Assembly (NCBI RefSeq): GCF_005116475.1
Contig: NZ_SWBO01000004.1
Location: 248,001 to 312,000 of the forward strand
Origin: Pedobacter cryotolerans
GTDB lineage: Bacteria; Bacteroidota; Bacteroidia; Sphingobacteriales; Sphingobacteriaceae
Direction of reading: 5' to 3'
Length of the DNA stretch: 64,000 bases
Shown here one piece after another: positions 18,953 through 26,820 of this stretch. Positions within the stretch are counted from its first letter, which is position 1. Each line of letters opens with the position of its first letter. The notes under the pieces are model-generated. The model was given only the letters and a program-made list of their open reading frames with translations, was not told the origin of the DNA and made no database searches. The position numbers and the translations under genes were made by a program.

Positions 18953-19413
18953 AATAAATAATTACTAAAGTCGCATATCGCCTTGTGAGAAACCACTTTT
19001 TCAAATTTATTATAAGTTTTTGAGTAGATGTCAATGTGAATTGCACTTGGGTCATTTCTTGTAATTATTAAGTGTGGGCTTGCTTTTGTGAAGTAGTAGT
19101 CTAAATTAATCTCAACATTTACATTAATACTATCAGTCGAAACTTCATATTTCTTATTAAACCTGTCTTTGCTAAAATTTTGGTTTGCAATTTTCAAAGC
19201 ATCTTGTAGAATTTTGTCAAGCCTTAAGCTATCTGCATTGTCTTTTTCTTCTATTTGCTTTCTTTTCTCTAAACGCTCTCTTTCTTTTTTGTCAAGGTTT
19301 GACTGTAAAGTGTCAGTTGCAACCACAGTAACATTCTTCTTCTCATTTGGTTGTCCACACGAAAAAAATGTCGTCAAAAGTCCGAATATCATTATGTGAA
19401 GTGTCGTCTTCAT
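18946..19413 (-). CDS. cassette-borne lipoprotein of unknown function
   Basis: 155 residues, not recognised. The leader MKTTLHIMIFGLLTTFFSCG contains a lipobox (FFSC). A very charged helical stretch follows (about residues 40-75, KKERERLEKRKQIEEKD), then a beta-rich C-terminal half. The start codon is 8 bp from an attC-like repeat and the stop codon is embedded in a GTTAGTGG junction, so the gene fills its cassette exactly. No close function can be assigned. Confidence 0.7.
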   Translation of the reverse strand: MKTTLHIMIFGLLTTFFSCGQPNEKKNVTVVATDTLQSNLDKKERERLEKRKQIEEKDNADSLRLDKILQDALKIANQNFSKDRFNKKYEVSTDSINVNVEINLDYYFTKASPHLIITRNDPSAIHIDIYSKTYNKFEKVVSHKAICDFSNYLLS

Positions 19414-19420
19414 ACGGTTA

Positions 19421-19554
19421 CCGCTAACGTTTTTGGGCTTGGCGAAGGTGGGGTTTAAAAAGTACTAAAGTTCAATAGATTACTACCGTTGAACCTTGCA
19501 CAAATGTTTCATAGAAGCACTTCAGCCGCCATATTGCCAAACCGATGTTAGCGG
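19421..19554 (-). repeat. attC-like cassette repeat A (134 bp)
   Basis: Ends are CCGCTAAC and GTTAGCGG. The outer arms (GGGCTTGGCGA and CCGCCATATTGCCAAACC regions) are partly self-complementary, and an inner pair GTTCAA...TTGAAC sits near 19470 and 19490, giving a long imperfect hairpin. Near-identical in length and sequence to repeat B, with differences concentrated in the left third. Size and fold resemble integron attC sites, but the 7-bp cores do not fit GTTRRRY. Confidence 0.65.
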
Positions 19555-19571
19555 GTCGTTGTTTTTCTTCG

Positions 19572-19922
19572 TCAAATAAGTTTTCTGCTGTAAACATCTT
19601 CTACTTTGTCTTTTAGTATTCCAATTAGTTCAGTCTGCATATAGTCATAGTCGTCAGGAATGTATAAGCAAACAATTCTCTTGTTTTTATAGATTTGAGG
19701 GAAATGTTTTCTTATATGATTTCTATGGTGTTTTTCCATTACAACAATACTGTCAGCCCAATTCAATATTTTTTCTGTTAGAACTGTGTTTGCTGACTTG
19801 TCAGTTCCTGCCGAATTAACTTCAAAACGGTCGTCACCTTCGTAAATTTTATGAGCCGTTGCACTTCTCATTCTGTTTACTGTACAAACAAATAGCAATT
19901 TAAGTTTTGTGTCAATTTGCAT
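19572..19922 (-). CDS. low-molecular-weight protein-tyrosine-phosphatase-like protein
   Basis: 116 residues. The active-site loop C13-TVNRM-R19 fits CX5R followed by S20, directly after a beta strand (LKLLFVCTVN), as in LMW-PTPs and arsenate reductases. The fold continues with VNSAGTD and IVVMEKHH; an acidic pair in IPDDYDYM could supply the general acid. It is shorter than typical LMW-PTPs (about 150). It lies 4 bp after the gene at 19927-20241 in the same cassette. Substrate unknown. Confidence 0.72.
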   Translation of the reverse strand: MQIDTKLKLLFVCTVNRMRSATAHKIYEGDDRFEVNSAGTDKSANTVLTEKILNWADSIVVMEKHHRNHIRKHFPQIYKNKRIVCLYIPDDYDYMQTELIGILKDKVEDVYSRKLI

Positions 19923-19926
19923 ATTC

Positions 19927-20241
19927 CTATTCTTTCACATTGCTTGTACATTCGTCAAATGCCTTATTAAAGTCTCGCTTTCTTTTGTAGTTTAAGTCAC
20001 CACTTAATTTTTCATATTCCGCCCAAAGCATTACATCTCTTGTGTCAAAAGTTGCAGTTTCAATGTATTTGCTCAAGTCTGTCAAATCGCCATTTGCCAA
20101 AAACACGATACAACGAATTACTCTGTCTGTTTTGAGATAGTCAACTTTTGAGATAGCGTCAAATAAGACTGAAAATGCTTTGTCTGCTTTTTCTCCAAAA
20201 TCAGTATTTATTCTTGCGATTATGTCGTCTTTAAAAGTCAT
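19927..20241 (-). CDS. small cassette protein of unknown function, partner of the phosphatase-like gene
   Basis: 104 residues, mostly helical and acidic, no signal peptide, no motif I recognise. Features include a conserved-looking DRVIRCIVFLANGD segment and a lysine/arginine-rich DLNYKRKRDFNKAF end. It is the first gene of a two-gene cassette, 4 bp upstream of the LMW-PTP-like gene, so the products probably act together; an antitoxin or adaptor role is speculation. Confidence 0.6.
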   Translation of the reverse strand: MTFKDDIIARINTDFGEKADKAFSVLFDAISKVDYLKTDRVIRCIVFLANGDLTDLSKYIETATFDTRDVMLWAEYEKLSGDLNYKRKRDFNKAFDECTSNVKE

Positions 20242-20266
20242 TCTTTGCTATGTCGTTTTACAATGC

Positions 20267-20400
20267 CCGCTAACGTTTTTCGGCTTGGCGATGTGGCGGA
20301 TTTTTAGCACAAAAGTTCAATAGAATTACTGCTGTTGAACCTTGCACAAATGTTTCATTGAAGCACTTCAGCCGCCATATTGCCAAACCGATGTTAGTGG
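20267..20400 (-). repeat. attC-like cassette repeat B (134 bp)
   Basis: Ends are CCGCTAAC and GTTAGTGG. On one strand GGCTTGGCGATGTGGCGG can pair with CCGCCATATTGCCAAACC with a few G-U or mismatched positions, and GTTCAA...TTGAAC forms an inner stem. It separates the helicase cassette from the two-gene cassette. Confidence 0.65.
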
Positions 20401-20406
20401 CTGGCA

Positions 20407-22419
20407 TTACTTCTGTCCAAATAATTTCTGATGCCATTTTAAGTTCTCCAATCTTTTGATTTCTTTTGTAGAGTTGTCTAAATTTGATTTTAATTCTTGT
20501 ATTTTCTTTACTTGGATTTCTTCATCACGTCTTAACGTTCTTATAGTTTCTTCCTGTAATTTATTTAGATATTCTTTTTTTCCTATTTTTTCATTTGCGG
20601 TTTGTAAATGACTTTGAGAAACCCGAAATCTCGTTTCTAAATCCTTTACTTGAAGAGATAATCTTGAAATTAATTCTTCATTTTCCGTATTCTTTTGTTC
20701 AGCTTTAGCAGTTGTTTGCATTAGCAACTTTAATGATTTGTTTTGGTCATCTATTTTCTGCTTCTGTTCTTTAACTGAAATTTTGGTCGTTCTTAAAGTT
20801 TCTTTTAATTCTACCTTTTCGTCATTAACTTTTATATATTTTTCTTGAAGGATGAAAAAGTCAGATTTTATTTTACCAAACCTTTCTGCTGTTATAACAA
20901 AATATTTTTTGAAACTTTCAGTTTCAATATCATTTCTAAATTTTATCGCTTTTGTGAAGTTATTGTATGCTTCTACAAAGTCAAATGCTTTTATTCCTTC
21001 ACGGACTTTTTTGTAATAAAAATCAGCTTTCCCTGAATTTAGTTCTTGAACTATTAAAGTACTTGGTGTTTCGTTTTGTGCAAATTGTAAAACCTGTGGG
21101 TCAGTCTTTATAGCCTTTTGCTCAATCTTTGTTTTAAGAACCAAACCGCTAAATGTTGTGCATCTACTTAATGCAACATAAACTTGTCCAGATGTAAAGG
21201 CTGCTCCTAAATCGGCAATTACTTTTTCAAAAGTTAATCCTTGACTTTTATGTACTGTAATTGCCCAAGCAAGTTTAATCGGAAATTGTGTAAATGTTCC
21301 GATAATTTCCTCTTCAATTTTCTTTTTTTGCTCGTCCCAAGTGTATTTTATATTATTCCATTCTTGTTTTTCAACTGTAATTTCGTTGCCATCGGAAAAC
21401 TCAACTACAATTTTGTTTTCCTCAATTTTACTAATCTTTGCAATTTTACCGTTGTAATATCTTTTAGCCTTGTCATTTTTAATGAACATAATTTGTGCAC
21501 CTTCTTTAAGCTGCAAAATTCTGTCGGTAGGCATAATGTTTTCAGGAAAAAGTCCGTTAACGGTTGCCTCAAAAAATTTTAGTTCGCTGGGTAATTCTGC
21601 AAGTTTTGTAAGATTTGTGCTGTCAACTAATTTGTTGTGTGTCGCAAGTGTTATATAATTTGTACTTCCATTTGGTGTAAATGTGGGATTGTATTTTGAG
21701 TTGAGAAGATTAAACTCATTTGCAGTAACTTGATTAACCCTAACTCTATTTAGAAGGTCAATAAACTCTTGTTCATTTTGCCTGTAAATCTTTTTTAACT
21801 CAATATAGACTGGCTTATTTTGCTCAATAACTTTTGAACTAAAGAAAAAAGGACTTTTGTAATAAGGTTGTAGTATTTCCCATTGCTCAAAATCTGCAAT
21901 TGGAGGTAATTGAAAAGTGTCACCAATAAGTATTACCTGAACACCACCAAATGGTTCATTTTCTCTACGTCTAAAAACACGAAGCAATTTATCCACTACA
22001 TCAAGTAAGTCGCATCTTACCATTGATATTTCATCAATAATTAAAAGGTCTAAACCTCTTATTATTTCAAGTCGTTCTTTAAAGTATTTAAAATGGTCAA
22101 ATATTGTGCTTCTGTCAGTGTCGTTTAAGTCAGCCCTAGTTTGTAAACGTTTGTCATTTGGAACATAAACACTTGGCTTTATCTGAAAAAAAGAATGAAT
22201 AGTTTGTCCACCTGCATTTATAGCTGCAACTCCTGTCGGTGCAAGAATAACGGTATTTTTTGTCGTTGTCTCCTGCAAATATTTAAGAAACGTTGTCTTA
22301 CCAGTTCCCGCTTTTCCTGTGAGATAAACAAGTCTGTCGGTATGCTTTACAAAGTCGGAAGCATAATTGAACTCAACGTTTGTTTCGTCTAATTCTATAT
22401 TGTCAATTATTGTCGCCAT
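20407..22419 (-). CDS. Pif1/RecD2-like superfamily 1 helicase with C-terminal coiled coil
   Basis: 670 residues. Walker A GKAGTGKT is at 35-42, Walker B at 129-130 (IIDEISM), a Q-loop-like GDTFQLPPI follows, and the C-terminal SF1 motifs include WAITVHKSQGLTFEKVIADLG and YVALSRC (motifs V/VI). Residues beyond about 500 form a long heptad-rich coiled coil ending in WHQKLFGQK. Pif1-like enzymes unwind DNA 5'-3'. As the first cassette after the recombinase it is unusually large (over 2 kb). Gene edges are close to an attC-like repeat and the proximal junction. Confidence 0.82.
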   Translation of the reverse strand: MATIIDNIELDETNVEFNYASDFVKHTDRLVYLTGKAGTGKTTFLKYLQETTTKNTVILAPTGVAAINAGGQTIHSFFQIKPSVYVPNDKRLQTRADLNDTDRSTIFDHFKYFKERLEIIRGLDLLIIDEISMVRCDLLDVVDKLLRVFRRRENEPFGGVQVILIGDTFQLPPIADFEQWEILQPYYKSPFFFSSKVIEQNKPVYIELKKIYRQNEQEFIDLLNRVRVNQVTANEFNLLNSKYNPTFTPNGSTNYITLATHNKLVDSTNLTKLAELPSELKFFEATVNGLFPENIMPTDRILQLKEGAQIMFIKNDKAKRYYNGKIAKISKIEENKIVVEFSDGNEITVEKQEWNNIKYTWDEQKKKIEEEIIGTFTQFPIKLAWAITVHKSQGLTFEKVIADLGAAFTSGQVYVALSRCTTFSGLVLKTKIEQKAIKTDPQVLQFAQNETPSTLIVQELNSGKADFYYKKVREGIKAFDFVEAYNNFTKAIKFRNDIETESFKKYFVITAERFGKIKSDFFILQEKYIKVNDEKVELKETLRTTKISVKEQKQKIDDQNKSLKLLMQTTAKAEQKNTENEELISRLSLQVKDLETRFRVSQSHLQTANEKIGKKEYLNKLQEETIRTLRRDEEIQVKKIQELKSNLDNSTKEIKRLENLKWHQKLFGQK

Positions 22420-22450
22420 TGTTTATTGTTTGCAGGTTCGTCCTATGCTT

Positions 22451-22461
22451 GCCACTAACTT
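22451..22461 (-). other. attI-like proximal junction of the cassette array
   Basis: AAGTTAGTGGC on the minus strand lies between the recombinase stop and the first cassette start. It shares AAGTTAGTGG with the distal boundary at 18952-18943. Nearby GGCGCTATTGTATAGCG (22487-22471, minus) forms an extra small palindrome that might be a recombinase-binding arm. Confidence 0.45.
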
Positions 22462-22551
22462 ATTTATATCCGCTATACAATAGCGCCAATACCTTCAAAT
22501 TTTAAGATGTATGCGCTACTATATGCGAGTTTTATGTAAATATATTCTTTT

Positions 22552-23589
22552 TTATAAATCATCAAAAGGACTTTTAATATGTTGTAAACTTTTGGTGCTT
22601 ACATGGGTGTAAATTTCTGTTGTTTTACTACTGTTATGTCCTAAAAGTTCTTGAATGTAGCGCAGGTCTGTGCCGCTTTCTAATAAATGAGTAGCATAAC
22701 TATGTCGCAACCAATGCAGTGTAACTGGTTTATTGATTTTGGTATTGCTCAAAGCTTTTTTTAGAACTTGCTGTAAACTTCTTTGGTGGTATGGTGTATT
22801 TTTGGTTTCTCCTTCAAACAAATAGGTTTGTGGATTGAAAATCTTGTAATAATCTCTTAATAGTTCTAAGATTTTAAGACTTAGAGGTACAATTCTGTCT
22901 TTTTTGCCTTTAGCGTTTTTGATAATTACCAAATTTCTTTTCGAATCGATGTGGATAGGTTTTAGGGCTAGTATTTCTCCACAACGCAAACCACAACTGT
23001 AGATTAGGCTAAGCATCGCTTTGTGTTTAATATTGGTAGCTGCATCTAATATCATTTTTACTTCTTCTTTGCTTAAGATGTTAGGTAGCGTTTTGGCATT
23101 TTTAGGACGATGAATTTGACCAATTTCTAGCTGTTTTTGTTCAACAATGTTAAAAAACAGTTTGATGGCATTTACCATTTGATTTTGATAGGATGCGGAA
23201 AGTTGTTTTTTTAAAATATAATCGTTGTTAAATCTGATCACATCATCGTTTGAGATTTCTACTGAGCTTTTTTCATTGAAGAATGAAAGAAATACTCCGA
23301 TAGCTTCGCTATAAGTTTTAATGGTGTTTTCGCTGTATCGCTTGCTTTTTAAATAACTGATAAATTTGTTAATCTGTTGTTTATGAAATGTTTGAGGAGG
23401 TGTTTGCTCTTTTGTTAGCTTAAATCTTTTAAGATGACTTTCGGTTGCAGGCAGATGCCATGTTTTTAAGCTATTGCTCCATTTTGCTCCGCTAAGCTTT
23501 TTAAATCTGCTGATCAATACTGGATCGTTTTTGAAATTTACTGCAATTCGATCTTCATTTTTGTGTTTAATGAGTTTGGCGCTATACAT
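22552..23589 (-). CDS. XerD/IntI-like tyrosine recombinase of the cassette array
   Basis: 345 residues. An N-terminal 55-residue module with KWSNSLKTWHLP precedes a SAM-like core-binding domain (about 70-155) and the catalytic domain. Catalytic residues are R202 (CGLRCGEI), a lysine near 228-230 (KGKKDRIVP), H292 and R295 (LHWLRHSYATHLLESG), H318 (LLGHNSS) and Y327 (EIYTHV). The C-terminus HIKSPFDDL closely resembles the end of integron integrases, but the extra IntI-specific insertion between the lysine region and the HxxR box is absent. It is co-directional with the cassettes, as in the reverse-oriented integrons known from Treponema. Confidence 0.88.
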   Translation of the reverse strand: MYSAKLIKHKNEDRIAVNFKNDPVLISRFKKLSGAKWSNSLKTWHLPATESHLKRFKLTKEQTPPQTFHKQQINKFISYLKSKRYSENTIKTYSEAIGVFLSFFNEKSSVEISNDDVIRFNNDYILKKQLSASYQNQMVNAIKLFFNIVEQKQLEIGQIHRPKNAKTLPNILSKEEVKMILDAATNIKHKAMLSLIYSCGLRCGEILALKPIHIDSKRNLVIIKNAKGKKDRIVPLSLKILELLRDYYKIFNPQTYLFEGETKNTPYHQRSLQQVLKKALSNTKINKPVTLHWLRHSYATHLLESGTDLRYIQELLGHNSSKTTEIYTHVSTKSLQHIKSPFDDL

Positions 23590-23808
23590 AGGTTGTTGGT
23601 TAGGTGTTACCTAATTTAGGTGTTTTTGCTAAATAAACCCGATAGGAGTGAACATGTAGGGGTAATCCTCGCGGTTACCCAGAAGTAAAACGAATAGCGG
23701 GACTAATTTTAACAGCTGCACTGCAATTGCTTTTCTAATCATAAAATATATGAAATTTTAAATATGATTTACCGTAATAAAATCAATGTAAATTATTTTG
23801 AATATCTG

Positions 23809-23840
23809 TTTGCGATTGAAAAGTAATTGTTCTATATTTG
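23809..23840 (+). promoter_or_regulatory. rplU-rpmA promoter
   Basis: TTTG at 23809-23812 and TATATTTG at 23833-23840 with 20 bp between; leader about 40 nt. The core string matches that of rpmH. Confidence 0.8.
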
Positions 23841-23886
23841 CACCTCGATAAAAAAATAAACAATTCTATAAAATAATTATTTAACA

Positions 23887-24198
23887 ATGTACGCAATAGT
23901 AAATATAGCAGGACAGCAATTCAAAGTTGCAAAAGACCAGCACCTTTTTGTACACCGTTTACAAGGAGATGAAGGCGCTAGTATTGAATTTGACAATGTA
24001 TTGTTGGTTGATAATGGTGGTAAAATTACAGTAGGGGTTCCTGCAGTAAAAGGTGCATCGGTTACAGCTAAAATCGTGTCTCATTTAAAAGGTGATAAAG
24101 TAATCGTTTTCAAAAAGAAACGTAGAAAAGGTTACAAAAAGAAAAATGGTCACCGCCAGTATTTCACCAAAATCCAGATTGAGAGTATCACTCTGTAG
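23887..24198 (+). CDS. rplU: 50S ribosomal protein L21
   Basis: 103 residues, the standard bL21 length. It begins [18 protein letters not shown] and has the C-terminal RNA-binding signature [23 protein letters not shown]. It is followed 57 bp later by rpmA in the universal order and driven by the promoter described upstream. Confidence 0.97.
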   Translation: MYAIVNIAGQQFKVAKDQHLFVHRLQGDEGASIEFDNVLLVDNGGKITVGVPAVKGASVTAKIVSHLKGDKVIVFKKKRRKGYKKKNGHRQYFTKIQIESITL

Positions 24199-24255
24199 TT
24201 AATTTATTGTTTAATTGTAAGTTTGGCTTGGCCAGCTTAAAAAATATAAAATAAA

Positions 24256-24672
24256 ATGGCACATAAAAAAGGAGCCGGTAGTTCTAGAAACGGACGTGAA
24301 TCGCATAGTAAGCGTTTAGGTATTAAGATCTTTGGTGGTCAAGAAGCTATCGCTGGTAACATCATCGTTCGTCAACGCGGAACAAAACACCACCCAGATA
24401 AAGGCGTAGGTATTGGTAAAGATCATACTTTATTCGCTTTGGTACCTGGTATCGTTACTTTCAAAAAGAAACAAGATAACAAATCTTACGTTTCGGTTTT
24501 ACCTTTAACTGTAGAAGATGCTGCACCTGCAAAAGTTGCTGCACCTAAAAAAGTAGCTAAAGCTGCTGTAGAGGTTAAAGAAGAAAAAGAAGCTAAAGCA
24601 CCAGTTGCTAAAAAAGCACCTGCAAAAAAAGCGGCTAAAGCTGATGAAGCTGAAGCTGAAGTTGCTGAATAA
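24256..24672 (+). CDS. rpmA: 50S ribosomal protein L27 with long Ala/Lys/Glu tail
   Basis: 138 residues. The first 90 are a complete bL27: [49 protein letters not shown]. The mature N-terminus begins directly, without the cleavable leader of Firmicutes. Residues from about 95 on are a low-complexity extension of alternating A, K, P, V and E, absent from ordinary L27 (about 85 residues). The extension is likely flexible and exposed on the ribosome; its role is unknown. A terminator follows. Confidence 0.96.
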   Translation: MAHKKGAGSSRNGRESHSKRLGIKIFGGQEAIAGNIIVRQRGTKHHPDKGVGIGKDHTLFALVPGIVTFKKKQDNKSYVSVLPLTVEDAAPAKVAAPKKVAKAAVEVKEEKEAKAPVAKKAPAKKAAKADEAEAEVAE

Positions 24673-24696
24673 TATTGTAATTTATTTACAAATGGA

Positions 24697-24731
24697 AAAG
24701 TCCTGATCTTTTGATTGGGACTTTTTTTTTG
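24697..24731 (+). terminator. Rho-independent terminator after rpmA
   Basis: AAAAGTCC pairs with GGACTTTT across a 13-nt loop and continues into a T9 run. Confidence 0.85.
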
Positions 24732-24734
24732 ATC

Positions 24735-25850
24735 TTCGACTGGCTCAGGGGTAATTTATTTCATAAAAATCAATATAATTGATGTTTATTTTAGCTTGCT
24801 TTGTCATCCAGATCCGCCGCGGCGAATCATCAAAAAAAAATGTCATCCTGAGCGTAGTCGAAGGATTTTTTTTTGATGTTAATTGATAAGGTCTTCGACT
24901 ACGCTCAGACTGACAAAATATAGTTTTAATAGTTTTTGTCATTCTGAGGAACGAAATATCTCGTTGTTTTTTGGATAAGAGATCCTTCACTGCGTTCTGG
25001 ATGACAAGATTAAGGTCTTAGACAGGCTTAGACTAAAATGATAGATCTCTCCAAAAGTCGAGGTGATGTGGAGGAGGGTCTTAGACTACGCTCAGACTGA
25101 CATTAGGAGATAGATCTCCTAATGTCGAGATGACGGGAAAAATTTAATTAATTAAGTATCATCAAAAAAAATGTCATCCTGAGCGTAGTCGAAGGATTTT
25201 TTTTTGATATTAATTGATAAGGTCTTCGACAAGCTCAGACTGACAAAACTTAATGGATCTCTTCTTAGGTCGAGATGACGCGAAGGAGGGTCTTCGACAG
25301 GCTCAGACTGACAAAATATAGTTTTAATAAATTTTTGTCAATCTGAGGAACGAAGAATCTAGTTGTTTTTTTTGGATTAGAGATCCTTCACTGCGTTCTG
25401 GATGACAAGGTTAAGGTCTTCGACAAGCTCAGACTGACATGAGGAGATAGATCTCTCCTAAAGTCGAGATGACGGGGAAAATTTAATTAATTAAGTATCA
25501 TCAAAAAAAAATGTCATCCTGAGCGTAGTCGAAGGATTTTTTTTTGATATTAATTGATAAGGTCTTCGACAAGCTCAGACTGACAAAACTTAATGGATCT
25601 CTCCTTAGGTCGAGATGACGGGGAAAATTTTAATTAATTAAGTATCATCAAAAAAAATGTCATCCTGAGCGTAGTCGAAGGAATTTTTTTTGAATGTTAA
25701 TTGATAAGGTCTTCGACAGGCTCAGACTGACAAAACTTAATGGATCTCTCCTAAAGTCGAGATGATGCGGAGGAGGGTCTTCGACAAGCTCATACTGACA
25801 TGTAGGCGAATAACCAACAATTTAGCCAATGAACTAATGATACAATGAAA
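24735..25850. repeat. 1.1-kb block of REP-like repeats between convergent genes
   Basis: No coding sequence. Modules alternate: GTCATCCTGAGCGTAGTCGA (starting near 24842, 25173, 25513 and 25659), its partner GTCTTCGACAAGCTCAGACT in several variants, a GATCTCTCCTAAAGTCGAGA module, and poly-A/T joints. Composite units of about 146 bp recur, so part of the block is tandem. The GAGCGTAGTCGAAG/CTTCGAC-AAGCTCAG halves can pair with each other. It lies between the convergent rpmA and prenyl-synthase genes. Confidence 0.85.
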
Positions 25851-25854
25851 AACC

Positions 25855-26817
25855 TCAACGATCCCTCTCCATAATCTGTTGCACTAGCTCTCTAAATTGA
25901 GTCTTCTTTTCATCAGCTACTGCTAAGTCGTTAAGCGATTGTAGTGCTTTGGTTAAATACTGATCCATTTCGGCAGTTGCCAATTCTTTAATTTCGTATT
26001 TATTGTAAAGTTTAGTTACCTGATCTATTTTTTCGGTTTGATCAAAATCTACGCTGGTTAGGCTTTTTGCTTCATCGCCATGCGCCAAAGCCAAGGTTTT
26101 TAAATGCAAAAACGTTTTTTTGTTTGATATGATATCGCCCCCAACTTGTTTGCCAAATTTTTCTGGGTTGCCATATACATCTAAAATATCATCTTGTAGC
26201 TGAAAAGCGATACCTAAGTTTTCGCCAAATTGGTACAGTAAATCAGCGTCTGTTTGGTTTGCACCACCCACAACGGCGCCTAATTTCATGGCTCCACCTA
26301 ACAAAACAGCAGTTTTTAAACGGATCATTTCAATGTATTCTTCAATACTTACATCGCCTCGCTGTTCAAACTCCATGTCTAATTGCTGCCCTTCGCAAAC
26401 GCCTTGAGCAGTTAAGTTAAAAGTGTCTAAAACTTGCTTTAAAACCGAAATATCAACTTTTGAAAGGTGTTTGTTCGATTCAACCATCATCACATCACCA
26501 CTTAAAATAGCATTGTTTACACCCCATTTTTCGTGTACCGTTATTTTGCCTCTTCTTAATGGCGCATTATCCATAATATCATCATGAACTAAAGTAAAAT
26601 TGTGAAAGGTTTCTATGGCTAATGCTACATCTAAGGCTTTTACACATTCATCAGTAAATAATTCGGCTGCCATTAAAACCATTACTGGTCTGATGCGTTT
26701 ACCGCCTAAACTCATGATGTACCGAATAGGTTCGTATAGATTTGAAGGGTGTTTTGGGTAAACTATTTCTACTATAGCTTTTTCTAAAATTTCTTGTAAT
26801 TGTATTGGGGTATGCAT
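25855..26817 (-). CDS. trans-polyprenyl diphosphate synthase
   Basis: 320 residues. First aspartate-rich motif DDIMD at 79-83 followed by NAPLRRGK; second DDILD at 209-213; GGKRIRP (38-44) binds isopentenyl diphosphate. These are the catalytic features of all-trans chain-elongating synthases. Residues before the first motif (LAIETFHNFTLVHDD) lack bulky aromatics directly at -4/-5, which suits a product longer than farnesyl, but length cannot be fixed by eye. Likely makes the isoprenoid precursor for quinones or carrier lipids. It is the last gene of a three-gene operon with 3-bp spacing. Confidence 0.88.
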   Translation of the reverse strand: MHTPIQLQEILEKAIVEIVYPKHPSNLYEPIRYIMSLGGKRIRPVMVLMAAELFTDECVKALDVALAIETFHNFTLVHDDIMDNAPLRRGKITVHEKWGVNNAILSGDVMMVESNKHLSKVDISVLKQVLDTFNLTAQGVCEGQQLDMEFEQRGDVSIEEYIEMIRLKTAVLLGGAMKLGAVVGGANQTDADLLYQFGENLGIAFQLQDDILDVYGNPEKFGKQVGGDIISNKKTFLHLKTLALAHGDEAKSLTSVDFDQTEKIDQVTKLYNKYEIKELATAEMDQYLTKALQSLNDLAVADEKKTQFRELVQQIMERDR

Positions 26818-26820
26818 TCT

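Noticed and set aside
22552..23589. Classical IntI integron integrase
   Set aside because: The IntI-specific insertion is missing and the core sites do not match GTTRRRY, so I call it XerD/IntI-like only.
24745..24990. Short minus-strand open frame in the REP block
   Set aside because: Built entirely from repeat modules, no conserved features.
24735..25850. CRISPR array
   Set aside because: Units are composite palindromes joined by similar, not unique, sequence, with irregular spacing and no cas genes.
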